Source of the DNA: an uncultured Pseudomonadales bacterium
GTDB taxonomy: Bacteria > Pseudomonadota > Gammaproteobacteria > Pseudomonadales > Azotimanducaceae
Direction: 5' to 3'
Assembly (NCBI GenBank): GCA_937921865.1
Contig: CAKZWF010000050.1
Coordinates: forward strand, 1 to 64,000
Length of the DNA: 64,000 nucleotides
Under the pieces are notes generated by a model that saw nothing but the letters and a program-made list of their open reading frames with translations, did no database searches and was not told the DNA's origin. The number at the start of each line of letters is the position of its first letter. Positions within the stretch are counted from its first letter, which is position 1. This document shows, piece after piece, positions 8,983-16,712 of this stretch. A program made the translations under genes and the position numbers.

Positions 8983-9909
8983 ATGTCACAAGCGCCATAC
9001 AAACAGGCCGAAAATTACCGTTACGCGCCGAAACAGGTTGATGAAATCATCATCCGCCAGTTCACTTTCGAATTTCCCGACGACCTCAACCCCTATTGGA
9101 TTCCCGGCCATGTGGTTCGCTCCCACCTGTTCAATGGATTCTCGCTGACCATGCCTTATCTGGAACCCTTCCTGGTCAAAACCATGCGTGAAGCATCCGC
9201 TGCAATACAGGTTCCCGAGCTGCAGGAAGACATCCGGCAGTTCAACGGCCAGGAGGCCAGCCATTACAAGTGTCACCGGCGCCTGAACGAAATAGTGAAA
9301 ACTAACGGTTATGAAGAATTAGCCGAGGTTGAAGATCGCATGCAGCGCTCCTATAAGAAACTAGGCGGCAGAAGCCTGCGCACCAGACTTGCGTACAGCG
9401 CTGGTTTTGAATGCATGACGAATGGATTCACCCACTGGCTCATTACCAAACGTAGAAAACTGTTTGCTCACGCGGATCCACACATCTCGTCTTTCTGGTT
9501 GATGCATATGGTAGAAGAGACGGAACACAAAACCGTCGCTTTTGATACCTACATGGCCCATTCAGGGCAGTATCTGCCGCGCGCCATGGGAGTTTTCCAT
9601 GGATCTTTTCATGTTCTGGGTTATGGCTTCATCGGCATGTTTGCAGCCTTGAGAAAAGATGCTGTGCTGCAGCAGCCCAGAGTAGTGGCGCAAGTGATCC
9701 GGGAAACATGCTCGCTGATCTGGAATGTCGGTCCGTATTTATTAAGGGCTCTGTCGCCTCGGCACAATCCGCGTGGAGAAGTGGACCCTCAATGGATGCA
9801 GGACTGGATTGCAGGTCACGCCTCCCTGCCTGCAGGCGCAATGATTCCTCTTGTCGACACAAACACGCTCGACATGCCCGTACCGTTTAATCGCGCCCCG
9901 GTCACCTGA
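8983..9909 (+). CDS. Metal-dependent hydrolase family protein (PF10118)
   Basis: A 308-residue protein that I recognise as the predicted metal-dependent hydrolase family PF10118, common in aerobic marine and soil Gammaproteobacteria next to lipid or aromatic catabolism genes. Typical segments are RQFTFEFPDDLNPYWIPG near residue 25, FNGQEASHYKCHRRLNE (metal-ligand His/Glu) near 85, and WLMHMVEETEHKTVAFD near 170. No signal peptide. The exact reaction is not established for the family. A clear gap precedes it, and the styrene-oxide-isomerase-like gene starts 58 nt after its stop, so the two may be co-transcribed. Confidence 0.85.
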   Translation: MSQAPYKQAENYRYAPKQVDEIIIRQFTFEFPDDLNPYWIPGHVVRSHLFNGFSLTMPYLEPFLVKTMREASAAIQVPELQEDIRQFNGQEASHYKCHRRLNEIVKTNGYEELAEVEDRMQRSYKKLGGRSLRTRLAYSAGFECMTNGFTHWLITKRRKLFAHADPHISSFWLMHMVEETEHKTVAFDTYMAHSGQYLPRAMGVFHGSFHVLGYGFIGMFAALRKDAVLQQPRVVAQVIRETCSLIWNVGPYLLRALSPRHNPRGEVDPQWMQDWIAGHASLPAGAMIPLVDTNTLDMPVPFNRAPVT

Positions 9910-9967
9910 CCGTCTCATGAGTCAGCAAGCAACAAATAGAAACTTTGAAATTCAGAGGATAAGAACA

Positions 9968-10447
9968 GTGGAACGTCTGCAACGAGTAATGCTTATCAAT
10001 GGTTTTATGGTCATTCTCTTCGCCATGCTGGCTGGATTCATGCTGATGTTCTCTCTGCTGGGAGGCCTGGAGCTATGGCCCGAGTACATAGTGGCTATTC
10101 CGGTTTATGGCACGAGTGAAGGATGGGTCAGAGCACATTCCGGCGGAGCTATGAACGGATTGCTGGTGGTGGCCGTCGGTTTGTCATTGCCAAAAATGGC
10201 ATTGAGCCGATTCCAGCAGCGTCTGACGGCCTATGGTTTTATTTACGTGGCCTGGTCGTTCACCATCTTTTACTGGTTCGGCAATGCTGCAGGGAACCGC
10301 GCACTGACGTTTGGTGACAATCCGCTGGGTTCATCCGACCTGTTTGGTGTTATCGGATTCCTGCCGGCACTGCCTGCGGTGTTTCTGGTGGTATTGCTGT
10401 TGGGATTGGCGACGAAGGGAATCTGGTCATCTGCAGATGGTTCATGA
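9968..10447 (+). CDS. Styrene-oxide-isomerase-like integral membrane protein
   Basis: A 159-residue protein with four hydrophobic segments. It closely follows the pattern of styrene oxide isomerase (StyC, 169 residues), which turns aryl epoxides into arylacetaldehydes by a Meinwald rearrangement: SLLGGLELWPEY, then SEGWVRAHSGG, MNGLLVVAVGL, and NRALTFGDNPLG. His57 in RAHSG corresponds to the heme-b-ligating His58 of StyC. The start is GTG 9968, chosen because AGAGGA lies eight bases upstream; an ATG at 9917 lacks a ribosome site and would add 17 residues unlike the family. It converges on the Mo-hydroxylase genes. The substrate is inferred only from family resemblance. Confidence 0.78.
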   Translation: MERLQRVMLINGFMVILFAMLAGFMLMFSLLGGLELWPEYIVAIPVYGTSEGWVRAHSGGAMNGLLVVAVGLSLPKMALSRFQQRLTAYGFIYVAWSFTIFYWFGNAAGNRALTFGDNPLGSSDLFGVIGFLPALPAVFLVVLLLGLATKGIWSSADGS

Positions 10448-10459
10448 TGACTGTGACAA

Positions 10460-12586
10460 TCACTGACGCGCGGCTGCAGCGCGCAGCATCTCCGGCGTAA
10501 AAGGCATTGCCCTGACGCGAGTCCCGGATGCCGCGAAGATCGCATTCGCTATCGCTGCAGGCGTCGGCCCGGTGCTGGCTTCTCCCACCCCCAGAGCTCT
10601 GTCACGTGACGGTACAAGGTGGGTTTCGATTTCCGGTACCTCACTGAATCGGAGTATCGGATAAGACAGCCAGTCCCGGGAAGTCACACCCGATTCATCC
10701 CAGGACACTGCCTCTTTCAACGCCCAGCTAGCAGCCTGGACAAAACCACCTTCGAGCTGGTTGATCAGACCATCGGGGTCGATCACCAGACCCGCATCAG
10801 CCGCGATTGTGGCTCTGCGCAGCTGTACCTGGGCATCGTCGCTGACCACCAGATCAACCGCCACCGCACACCAGGTCTGACGATTTTTGTAGCGGGCAAG
10901 GGCAATCCCCCGACCTACCCCAGCCTCATCCGATGGCGCAGCAAGCTGATCGCGTAACAACTCCAGCACTTTCCGCGCGCGGGTGTCCTGCAGGTGGCGC
11001 AGACGGAACTCGAAGACGTCTGCACCTGCAAGCTGTGCCAGCTCATCCATAAAAGACTCGATGGCAAAGACGTTGGCAAAAGCACCAAGGCTGCGCAACG
11101 ACGACGTCCGCAGCGGGCTGCTGGCGACAAAATGTTTGATCAGCTGCTGCTGTGGAAATTCGTAGATCGGCTGCAGATTCCGGTGAATGCCAACTTCTTT
11201 GAACATCGCAGGTTGTCTGGGCGCAGGCGGTGTCGCCTGCTCTCGCCACCAGGCGGACTGCAGATTAGTGTATCCCGGCGACGGTCGCGGCCGGCCGGCA
11301 TGAGAAAAGCTGAAACTCTCATGGCGCCAGTCGATGACTCGGCCGTCCTTATCGAGACCGGCCTTCATATCAATCACCGCGGCCGGCGCGTAGGGTTCAA
11401 AACCGTGTTCGTCAGCTCGAGTCCACTTCACACTTACCGGATCAGGCTCAGCTGCCATCGCCAGCAGCGCGGCATCCAGCGCCACATCGTCTGCGCCATT
11501 GTGGCCGTAGCAGCCCGCTCCTTCCGCGTGAATCACATCCACCTGATCTTTGGGTAATCCCAGCACGTCAGCCAGCGCGCGCTTGAGCAGCTCCACGCCC
11601 TGACTGTGCGAGTAAACGGTAAGGATGCCGTTGGCATACTGCGCCACTGCCGCAGATGGACCCATCGATGCATGCATCTGGTAGGGCCGATAGTAGGTGG
11701 CTTCGAGGGAGACGGTCACAGCAACAGACGACTGGTATGCCGGAACAGGCGCATCGACAGGGGTGCCGTCTACAACCGGCAGACTTCGCGTCACCTTGTT
11801 GCGCAGATAGTCGGGTATTTCTCCAGGCATCACGGTAAGCGGCGCCTGCGACCATCGGCATCGCAACGCCAGCCGTTCAGCGGCAGCAACGGCAATTTCT
11901 TCGCGCGCTGCCAGCACCCCGAGAAAGCTGCCGTCTCTGACAATCTCCACGCCGGGCATCTCCAGGGTATCCGGGCACTCGAGCAACCGGGCATCTGGCT
12001 GTGGCGGTTTAACGAGCCGTCCATGTCGCAGATGGTGAAACAGCATGTCATGCACAAAGGCGACATCACCGTTGAGCTTGGCAGGCAGATCAACCCGGCT
12101 TACCGCGTGGCCGACAATACGGTAGTGACGCGGATCTTTGACTGCGGGCAACGAGACAATGTCCGTTTCAAATCGCATCCCTGCCTGCAGGGACCAGTAA
12201 TCGATCTGCTCGTTGGACTCGGTGGAGCTGATCATGCCGTCATCCACAGTTAGCGTGCCGGGTGCCACATCGAGAAACTCAGCCGCTTTCGCCAGCAGTA
12301 TTTCACGCGCCGCGGCGCTGGCAACCCGCACCGCACTGCCGCTGTCCTCCACCGACATGCTGCCAGCGGTGATCTGTTCATTGGGTGTGATTCGGGTATC
12401 CGCAGTCTGCACATGAATGCGCTCAACGACCACATCGAGCTCTTCCGCTGCGATCATCGCAATGGCGGTCATGATGCCCTGGCCAATTTCCACCTTGCCG
12501 GTTTTAACGGTAATGGATCCATCAATGTTGATGTGCAGCCAGCGATCAAGTCCTGGTGCGCGCTCGATAGCGCCGGGCAGGTTCAT
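10460..12586 (-). CDS. Molybdopterin-binding subunit of IorB-type aldehyde/isoquinoline oxidoreductase
   Basis: A 708-residue large subunit of a two-subunit xanthine-oxidase-family hydroxylase. It has KTGKVEIGQGIMTAIAMIAA near the N-terminus, HASMGPSAAVAQ in the substrate/MoCo region and GVGEASTGPTPAAIANAI near the C-terminus, whose Glu is the general base of this family. The ATG at 12586 overlaps the small-subunit stop by 4 nt (ATGA). It lacks the Tat signal seen in many IorB proteins, so it may be cytoplasmic. The likely role is hydroxylation of an aldehyde or N-heterocycle; an aldehyde made by the convergent isomerase-like protein is an attractive but untested substrate. Confidence 0.88.
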   Translation of the reverse strand: MNLPGAIERAPGLDRWLHINIDGSITVKTGKVEIGQGIMTAIAMIAAEELDVVVERIHVQTADTRITPNEQITAGSMSVEDSGSAVRVASAAAREILLAKAAEFLDVAPGTLTVDDGMISSTESNEQIDYWSLQAGMRFETDIVSLPAVKDPRHYRIVGHAVSRVDLPAKLNGDVAFVHDMLFHHLRHGRLVKPPQPDARLLECPDTLEMPGVEIVRDGSFLGVLAAREEIAVAAAERLALRCRWSQAPLTVMPGEIPDYLRNKVTRSLPVVDGTPVDAPVPAYQSSVAVTVSLEATYYRPYQMHASMGPSAAVAQYANGILTVYSHSQGVELLKRALADVLGLPKDQVDVIHAEGAGCYGHNGADDVALDAALLAMAAEPDPVSVKWTRADEHGFEPYAPAAVIDMKAGLDKDGRVIDWRHESFSFSHAGRPRPSPGYTNLQSAWWREQATPPAPRQPAMFKEVGIHRNLQPIYEFPQQQLIKHFVASSPLRTSSLRSLGAFANVFAIESFMDELAQLAGADVFEFRLRHLQDTRARKVLELLRDQLAAPSDEAGVGRGIALARYKNRQTWCAVAVDLVVSDDAQVQLRRATIAADAGLVIDPDGLINQLEGGFVQAASWALKEAVSWDESGVTSRDWLSYPILRFSEVPEIETHLVPSRDRALGVGEASTGPTPAAIANAIFAASGTRVRAMPFTPEMLRAAAARQ

Positions 12587-13062
12587 GACGCCCCACGCAG
12601 CCGGGCTGCCGCGCTCTCCACTGCACGAATCATCCTCGGTTGGGCGCCACACCGACACAGATGCCCGTCCAGCGCCTGGCAGATATCCTGCCGGGATGGC
12701 TTAGGATTCTTCGCCAGCAGCGCTTTAGTCCGCATGACGATGCCGCTGAGACAGAAGCCGCATTGTGCCGCGTTGTGGTTGAGGAATGCCTGCTGAATCG
12801 GGTGCAGCTCGCCGGATTCAGCGGCCAGCCCTTCCAGGGTTTCGATGGCTTTACCCTGAAGGTCACCGATCCGGGTCGTGCAGGAATAGATCGGCTCACC
12901 GTCCGCCAGCACCACGCAGGCGCCACACTGTTCCAGACCACATCCAAGTTTCGCGCCGTGACAGTCAAGATCGTTTCGCAATGCGAATATCAGAGGCACC
13001 TCTTCACTGAGCTCCAGCGAGTGAGGCGAACCATTGACAGTAAGCCTGATGGACATCTTCAT
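12583..13062 (-). CDS. [2Fe-2S] subunit of IorA-type oxidoreductase
   Basis: A 159-residue iron-sulfur subunit. Cys41, Cys46, Cys49 and Cys61 (CGLEQCGAC then C) bind the plant-type [2Fe-2S] cluster. Cys101, Cys104, Cys136 and Cys138 (CGFC and CRC) bind the second cluster. It passes electrons from the Mo site of the coupled large subunit to an external acceptor, probably a cytochrome, because no FAD subunit is present. It is followed directly by the large subunit with a 4-nt overlap, and lies downstream of the meta-cleavage genes on the same strand. Confidence 0.9.
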   Translation of the reverse strand: MKMSIRLTVNGSPHSLELSEEVPLIFALRNDLDCHGAKLGCGLEQCGACVVLADGEPIYSCTTRIGDLQGKAIETLEGLAAESGELHPIQQAFLNHNAAQCGFCLSGIVMRTKALLAKNPKPSRQDICQALDGHLCRCGAQPRMIRAVESAAARLRGAS

Positions 13063-13155
13063 CCCCGTGTCATCCTGCCGAGCCCATAGCTTGGCCGATT
13101 TCGAGACTGCAGGCTACTGCGCCGCAGCGGGCCAGAGCAGTCTCAGACAGCAGAG

Positions 13156-13413
13156 CTATGGGGTCAGAGTAAAGGGGATCGCCCGAACGAAGGAACCGGA
13201 AAGAATCACATCACCCTCTCTAATCAACATTCCAAACTGATGCAGGGTGTTTGCCAGCCAGGCAACGGCGTTGACTGGATTTGCCAGTACCGCAGTGGAT
13301 GATCCGGTTTCTACAATTTGCCCGTTAATCGACAGCGACATCGTCCATTCACCCGTCTGCTCGGCATGCCATAAGTCCGCAGCAACTTCGGCGACCTGTT
13401 CTTTGTTCAGCAC
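13156..13413 (-). pseudogene. Internally deleted 2-oxopent-4-enoate hydratase (MhpD/HpaH-like) remnant
   Basis: An 85-residue frame starting at GTG 13413, with GAGG eight bases upstream, ten bases after the FAH stop. The first ~22 residues (LNKEQVAEVAADLWHAEQTG) look like the start of a 2-keto-4-pentenoate hydratase. The sequence then jumps straight to the family's C-terminal part (SINGQIVETGSSTAVL, NAVAWLANTL, GDVILSGSF). About 170 central residues, including metal-binding acidic residues, are absent, so it is almost surely inactive. The last residues IPFTLTP and the stop TAG come from a dispersed repeat. Its slot fits the hydratase step after ring cleavage and decarboxylation. Confidence 0.7.
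13158..13175 (+). repeat. Dispersed repeat, forward end (supplies stop of hydratase remnant)
   Basis: ATGGGGTCAGAGTAAAGG matches the shared core. Read on the minus strand it encodes the last residues of the hydratase remnant and its TAG stop (CTG ACC CCA TAG). Confidence 0.7.
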
Positions 13414-13423
13414 TCGTTCTGCC

Positions 13424-14284
13424 TCACTGCTTTTTACTGTCCTGTTCTGCCCACCAGTCACCGCCCAGAGCTACCCGTCGAACGGCGTCAGTATCGGTCG
13501 GCTGATGCCCCACCTGATGCTGCGGCTCCGGAATATCCTGAACAGTGTTAGTCAGTCTGCCCAGACCGGTTACTTCTACTTCCACAACGTCTCCGGGCTG
13601 CATCGGGCGTGAATTTGCCGGCGTACCAGTCAGAATGACGTCGCCGGGCATCAGCGTGATATGACGACAGAGATCCGCAAGCTGATAATCGATGCCAAAC
13701 GTCATCTCGCCGACCTCGCCTTGCTGCACAACTTCACCGTTGATGTAGGTTCGCAATGTGGAGTTGCGAACATCCACACCACGCACAATGCCCGGACCAA
13801 TCGGACAGAATCCATCCATACCCTTGACCCGGGTCATGCCGCCAGCGTCGGTATCCCGGTAATCCTGAGCACCGACATCGTTGGCGGGCGCAAAACCCGC
13901 AATGTAGTTCCAGACGTCTTCGATAGCGACGTTCTTCATTGGCCGCCCGACAATGGCAGCAATCTCGCCTTCATAGTTGAGGTACTGACAATTGGCTGGC
14001 CGATTCAGCATGCCGCGATGGCTGTTGAGCGCAGTGACCGGCTTCATGAAATAGGTAGGCGTAACCAGATCAGGGGCTCGAAACTCGATGCGCCGCGACT
14101 CGTAGTTCAAGTGAATACAGATGATCTTGGTCGGGTTGCACGGAGCCAGGTAGACGGCATCGGACTCTGGTATCTCCCGGCCGTCGGGCAGCAGCAGATT
14201 ATCACCAGCAACACTGGTCCATACCGGTCTGCCTTCACACAGGATCTGCCGTTGTTCGAGACGCTCACCCTCAAATACGTTCAT
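13424..14284 (-). CDS. Fumarylacetoacetate hydrolase family protein (HpaG/XylI-like)
   Basis: A 286-residue FAH-fold enzyme. The metal-binding YEGEIAAIVG lies near residue 104, followed by an Asp in the DVGAQDYRDTD region, and the C-terminal MPGDVILTGTPANSRPMQPGD is typical of 5-oxopent-3-ene-1,2,5-tricarboxylate decarboxylase or 4-oxalocrotonate decarboxylase relatives. In context it probably carries out the isomerase/decarboxylase step after ring cleavage and aldehyde oxidation. AGAGGA lies six bases before the ATG. It is followed after 10 nt by the hydratase remnant. Confidence 0.85.
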   Translation of the reverse strand: MNVFEGERLEQRQILCEGRPVWTSVAGDNLLLPDGREIPESDAVYLAPCNPTKIICIHLNYESRRIEFRAPDLVTPTYFMKPVTALNSHRGMLNRPANCQYLNYEGEIAAIVGRPMKNVAIEDVWNYIAGFAPANDVGAQDYRDTDAGGMTRVKGMDGFCPIGPGIVRGVDVRNSTLRTYINGEVVQQGEVGEMTFGIDYQLADLCRHITLMPGDVILTGTPANSRPMQPGDVVEVEVTGLGRLTNTVQDIPEPQHQVGHQPTDTDAVRRVALGGDWWAEQDSKKQ

Positions 14285-14307
14285 CGTTGTTCCTCTTTTG
14301 TTGTTAC

Positions 14308-15804
14308 TCAGCGTGCCGGGGCAGATCCGCGCGAAATCAGCGGGAATGACGCGAATCGCGTTTCAGTGAAAAATTCCCGGCTGAGCCCACCGCCTTCGCG
14401 ACCAAGCCCGCTCATTTTCATGCCGCCAAACGGCTGCCGCAGGTCTCGATCAAAACCGGAATTGATCCAGATCATTCCGGTCTGGAGTCGATGGCTCACG
14501 TAGTGCGCTGTCGATTGCGATTCGGTCCAGATATACCCGGCAAGGCCGTAGGTTGAGTCGTTTGCGATTGCTAACGCATGCTCCACATCTTCAAACGGAA
14601 TGATCGTCGCGACAGGACCGAAAATTTCCTCCTGGCAGACTCGCGCCGTCGGCTCAACGTCAACGATAGCGGTCGGTTCAACGAAGTAGCCTTTCTCCAG
14701 ACCATCGGGCCGTTTGCCGCCAAACAGAATCCTGCCTTCGGTGCGGGCAAGATCGAGGTAACCGGTCACGCGCTCATACTGCGCTTTCGAGACCAGCGGT
14801 CCGAGCCGGGTGCCACGCGTCATCGGATCTCCGGGTTGCCACGCGCTCGCTGCCTTCTGAAACTGTTCCAAGAAGTCATCGTAAATGGCCTTCTGCACCA
14901 GAATTCGGGATCCGGCGACACAGACCTGACCGCTGTTCATGAAGATGCCCATCGCCGCAGCGGGGACAGCTTTCTTGAGGTCAGCATCAGCAAAGATGAT
15001 GTTGGCGGATTTGCCACCGAGTTCGAACGAGGTTCGCTTCAGCGATTGAGACGCGCGGCCGGCGATATCTTTTGCCGTGGCGGGTGAGCCGGTAAACGAA
15101 ACGCCAATCACGTCTTCGTGCTCGACCAGCGGAATCCCTGCTTCCTTGCCATAGCCCAGGACGGTGTTATAGACACCTTTCGGCATGCCGGCTTCTGCAA
15201 AAATCTCGCACAGCACAGCAATGGAAAGCGAGGACAACTCCGACGGTTTATGCACGGCAGAGTTACCGTACGCAAGGCACGGCGCCATCTTCCAGGTCGA
15301 CAGCATGATCGGACCGTTCCAGGGCGTGATCAGACCAAATACCCCGGCGGCATCACTCATCGTGTAGGTCAGCAGCGTATCGTCGCGGTTGAAGGCGTGG
15401 TCGCCTGCCTGCTCCTGCTCTTCGGCAAAAAACCGCAGATTCCATGCCGACCGCGCCATGATCGGATGCGGACCAGAGAACTCAGGGCCCAACGGCCCAC
15501 CCATTTCCAGGGTCTGCAACCGAATCATCTCGGCAGATCTTGCTTCTATGAGGTCCGCAGCTTTGAACAGAACCTTGCGCCGGAACGAAGGATTGGCACG
15601 AGACCATTCACCCCCAGTAAAGGCTTCTTTTGCTGCGGCAACGGCAGCAGCTATGTCGTCGGCATCACCCCGAGCTACCTGGGTGGTGACTGCTTCCGTG
15701 GCAGGATTGATCGCAGCAAAGGTCCTCCCGGAGCGGGAAGATACAAACTCTCCATCGATATAGTGTTTACCGATCGACGAGCTCAATTCTAACGATCCGC
15801 TCAT
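14308..15804 (-). CDS. Aldehyde dehydrogenase (HpaE/XylG-like)
   Basis: A 498-residue NAD(P)-dependent aldehyde dehydrogenase. Asn163 (PWN), Lys186 (HKPSE), Glu261 (FELGGKS) and nucleophile Cys295 (SGQVCVAGSR) are all present, so it should be active. Within this cluster it most likely oxidises the ring-cleavage semialdehyde to its acid. Its ATG overlaps the dioxygenase stop by 4 nt, which couples the two steps. Substrate assignment is from context; general aldehyde dehydrogenases look similar. Confidence 0.88.
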   Translation of the reverse strand: MSGSLELSSSIGKHYIDGEFVSSRSGRTFAAINPATEAVTTQVARGDADDIAAAVAAAKEAFTGGEWSRANPSFRRKVLFKAADLIEARSAEMIRLQTLEMGGPLGPEFSGPHPIMARSAWNLRFFAEEQEQAGDHAFNRDDTLLTYTMSDAAGVFGLITPWNGPIMLSTWKMAPCLAYGNSAVHKPSELSSLSIAVLCEIFAEAGMPKGVYNTVLGYGKEAGIPLVEHEDVIGVSFTGSPATAKDIAGRASQSLKRTSFELGGKSANIIFADADLKKAVPAAAMGIFMNSGQVCVAGSRILVQKAIYDDFLEQFQKAASAWQPGDPMTRGTRLGPLVSKAQYERVTGYLDLARTEGRILFGGKRPDGLEKGYFVEPTAIVDVEPTARVCQEEIFGPVATIIPFEDVEHALAIANDSTYGLAGYIWTESQSTAHYVSHRLQTGMIWINSGFDRDLRQPFGGMKMSGLGREGGGLSREFFTETRFASFPLISRGSAPAR

Positions 15805-16691
15805 TCGGACGCTCCACCCCGCTGGAAATCATGCCCGTAGGTATCCCGCACAAAATACTCACTCTGGTGGGTCGCAGGCTTACCACCATAGCCAATCTCA
15901 ATCTGCCATCCGGAAGGACCTACCAGATAGAACGAAAACATATGGTCATTGGCATGCTTGCCCAGCTCTATTGCGATCGGATATTTGCTTTGTTTAGCCA
16001 GTTCGTAGGTCGTGAACACATCGTCAAGATTGTCGACTTCCAGCATCAGGTGGTTGATGTGTTTACCTTCAGCCGGCGGCACCCCGAATGCGAACGTGTG
16101 ATCGCGCTCGTTACAGTGCATAAACAGGATATCGAGCGTGGCGTCTGGACCCATGGGCACCTTGTATTCGATCCCGCCCCGCATACCGAGAAGTTTGTAG
16201 AAATCATAGATCGGCTCAAGACCCTGGTGGCTGAGGATCATGTGGCCAACCCCGCCTGCATCGGTGAGATAACGACCATGCATTCGTCGGCCAGGATAGA
16301 ACGGCAGATGGGTGTCGATTCTGGGGCCATGAAAAATTTCCAGCGGATTGCCTGCAGGATCCTTGAGCAGCAGCACTTCCAGCACCCCCCGTTTGGCGCA
16401 AAGCGCCTGGTCTCCTACTTCAAACGGAATCTCGTTATCCGTAAGTGTTGCCTGCATTGCTTTGAATTCTTCAGCACCGGCGACCCGCAGGCCCGCGCCA
16501 ATCAGGTCATCCGCCGCACTTTCTTCCAGGAGGATGCGATGGTGCCAGTAGTCCATGCGCAGAGATGCGCTGCGGGCATCGCCAGGCTCTTCACAGACTT
16601 CAAGCGCCAGTATTTCCCTGGCAAATGTTTTCCATTCCTCAAGATCGGAAACCCCAAACCTCACGTATCCCAATTCGGTTACACAGGACAT
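15801..16691 (-). CDS. Type I extradiol ring-cleavage dioxygenase (BphC/HsaC-like, two VOC domains)
   Basis: A 296-residue protein with two vicinal-oxygen-chelate domains. His150 (GVGHMIL), His214 (HINHLML) and Glu265 (WQIEIGYGG) line up with the Fe(II) ligands His146, His210 and Glu260 of BphC. That makes an active extradiol dioxygenase opening a catechol ring next to its hydroxyls the best call. The spacing fits bicyclic-substrate enzymes (biphenyl, steroid) as well as smaller catechols. It is translated between the HpaB-type monooxygenase (21 nt upstream) and the aldehyde dehydrogenase, giving hydroxylation, cleavage and oxidation in order. It is not the LigB/DODA-type HpaD seen in Enterobacteria. 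Confidence 0.88.
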   Translation of the reverse strand: MSCVTELGYVRFGVSDLEEWKTFAREILALEVCEEPGDARSASLRMDYWHHRILLEESAADDLIGAGLRVAGAEEFKAMQATLTDNEIPFEVGDQALCAKRGVLEVLLLKDPAGNPLEIFHGPRIDTHLPFYPGRRMHGRYLTDAGGVGHMILSHQGLEPIYDFYKLLGMRGGIEYKVPMGPDATLDILFMHCNERDHTFAFGVPPAEGKHINHLMLEVDNLDDVFTTYELAKQSKYPIAIELGKHANDHMFSFYLVGPSGWQIEIGYGGKPATHQSEYFVRDTYGHDFQRGGASE

Positions 16692-16712
16692 TGTCTTCTC
16701 TCCCTATTGCCT

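Noticed and set aside
15801-16691. Assigning the VOC protein as HpaD
   Set aside because: HpaD of Enterobacteria is a LigB-type protein; this has the two-VOC BphC layout and ligand spacing, so no hpaD symbol was given.
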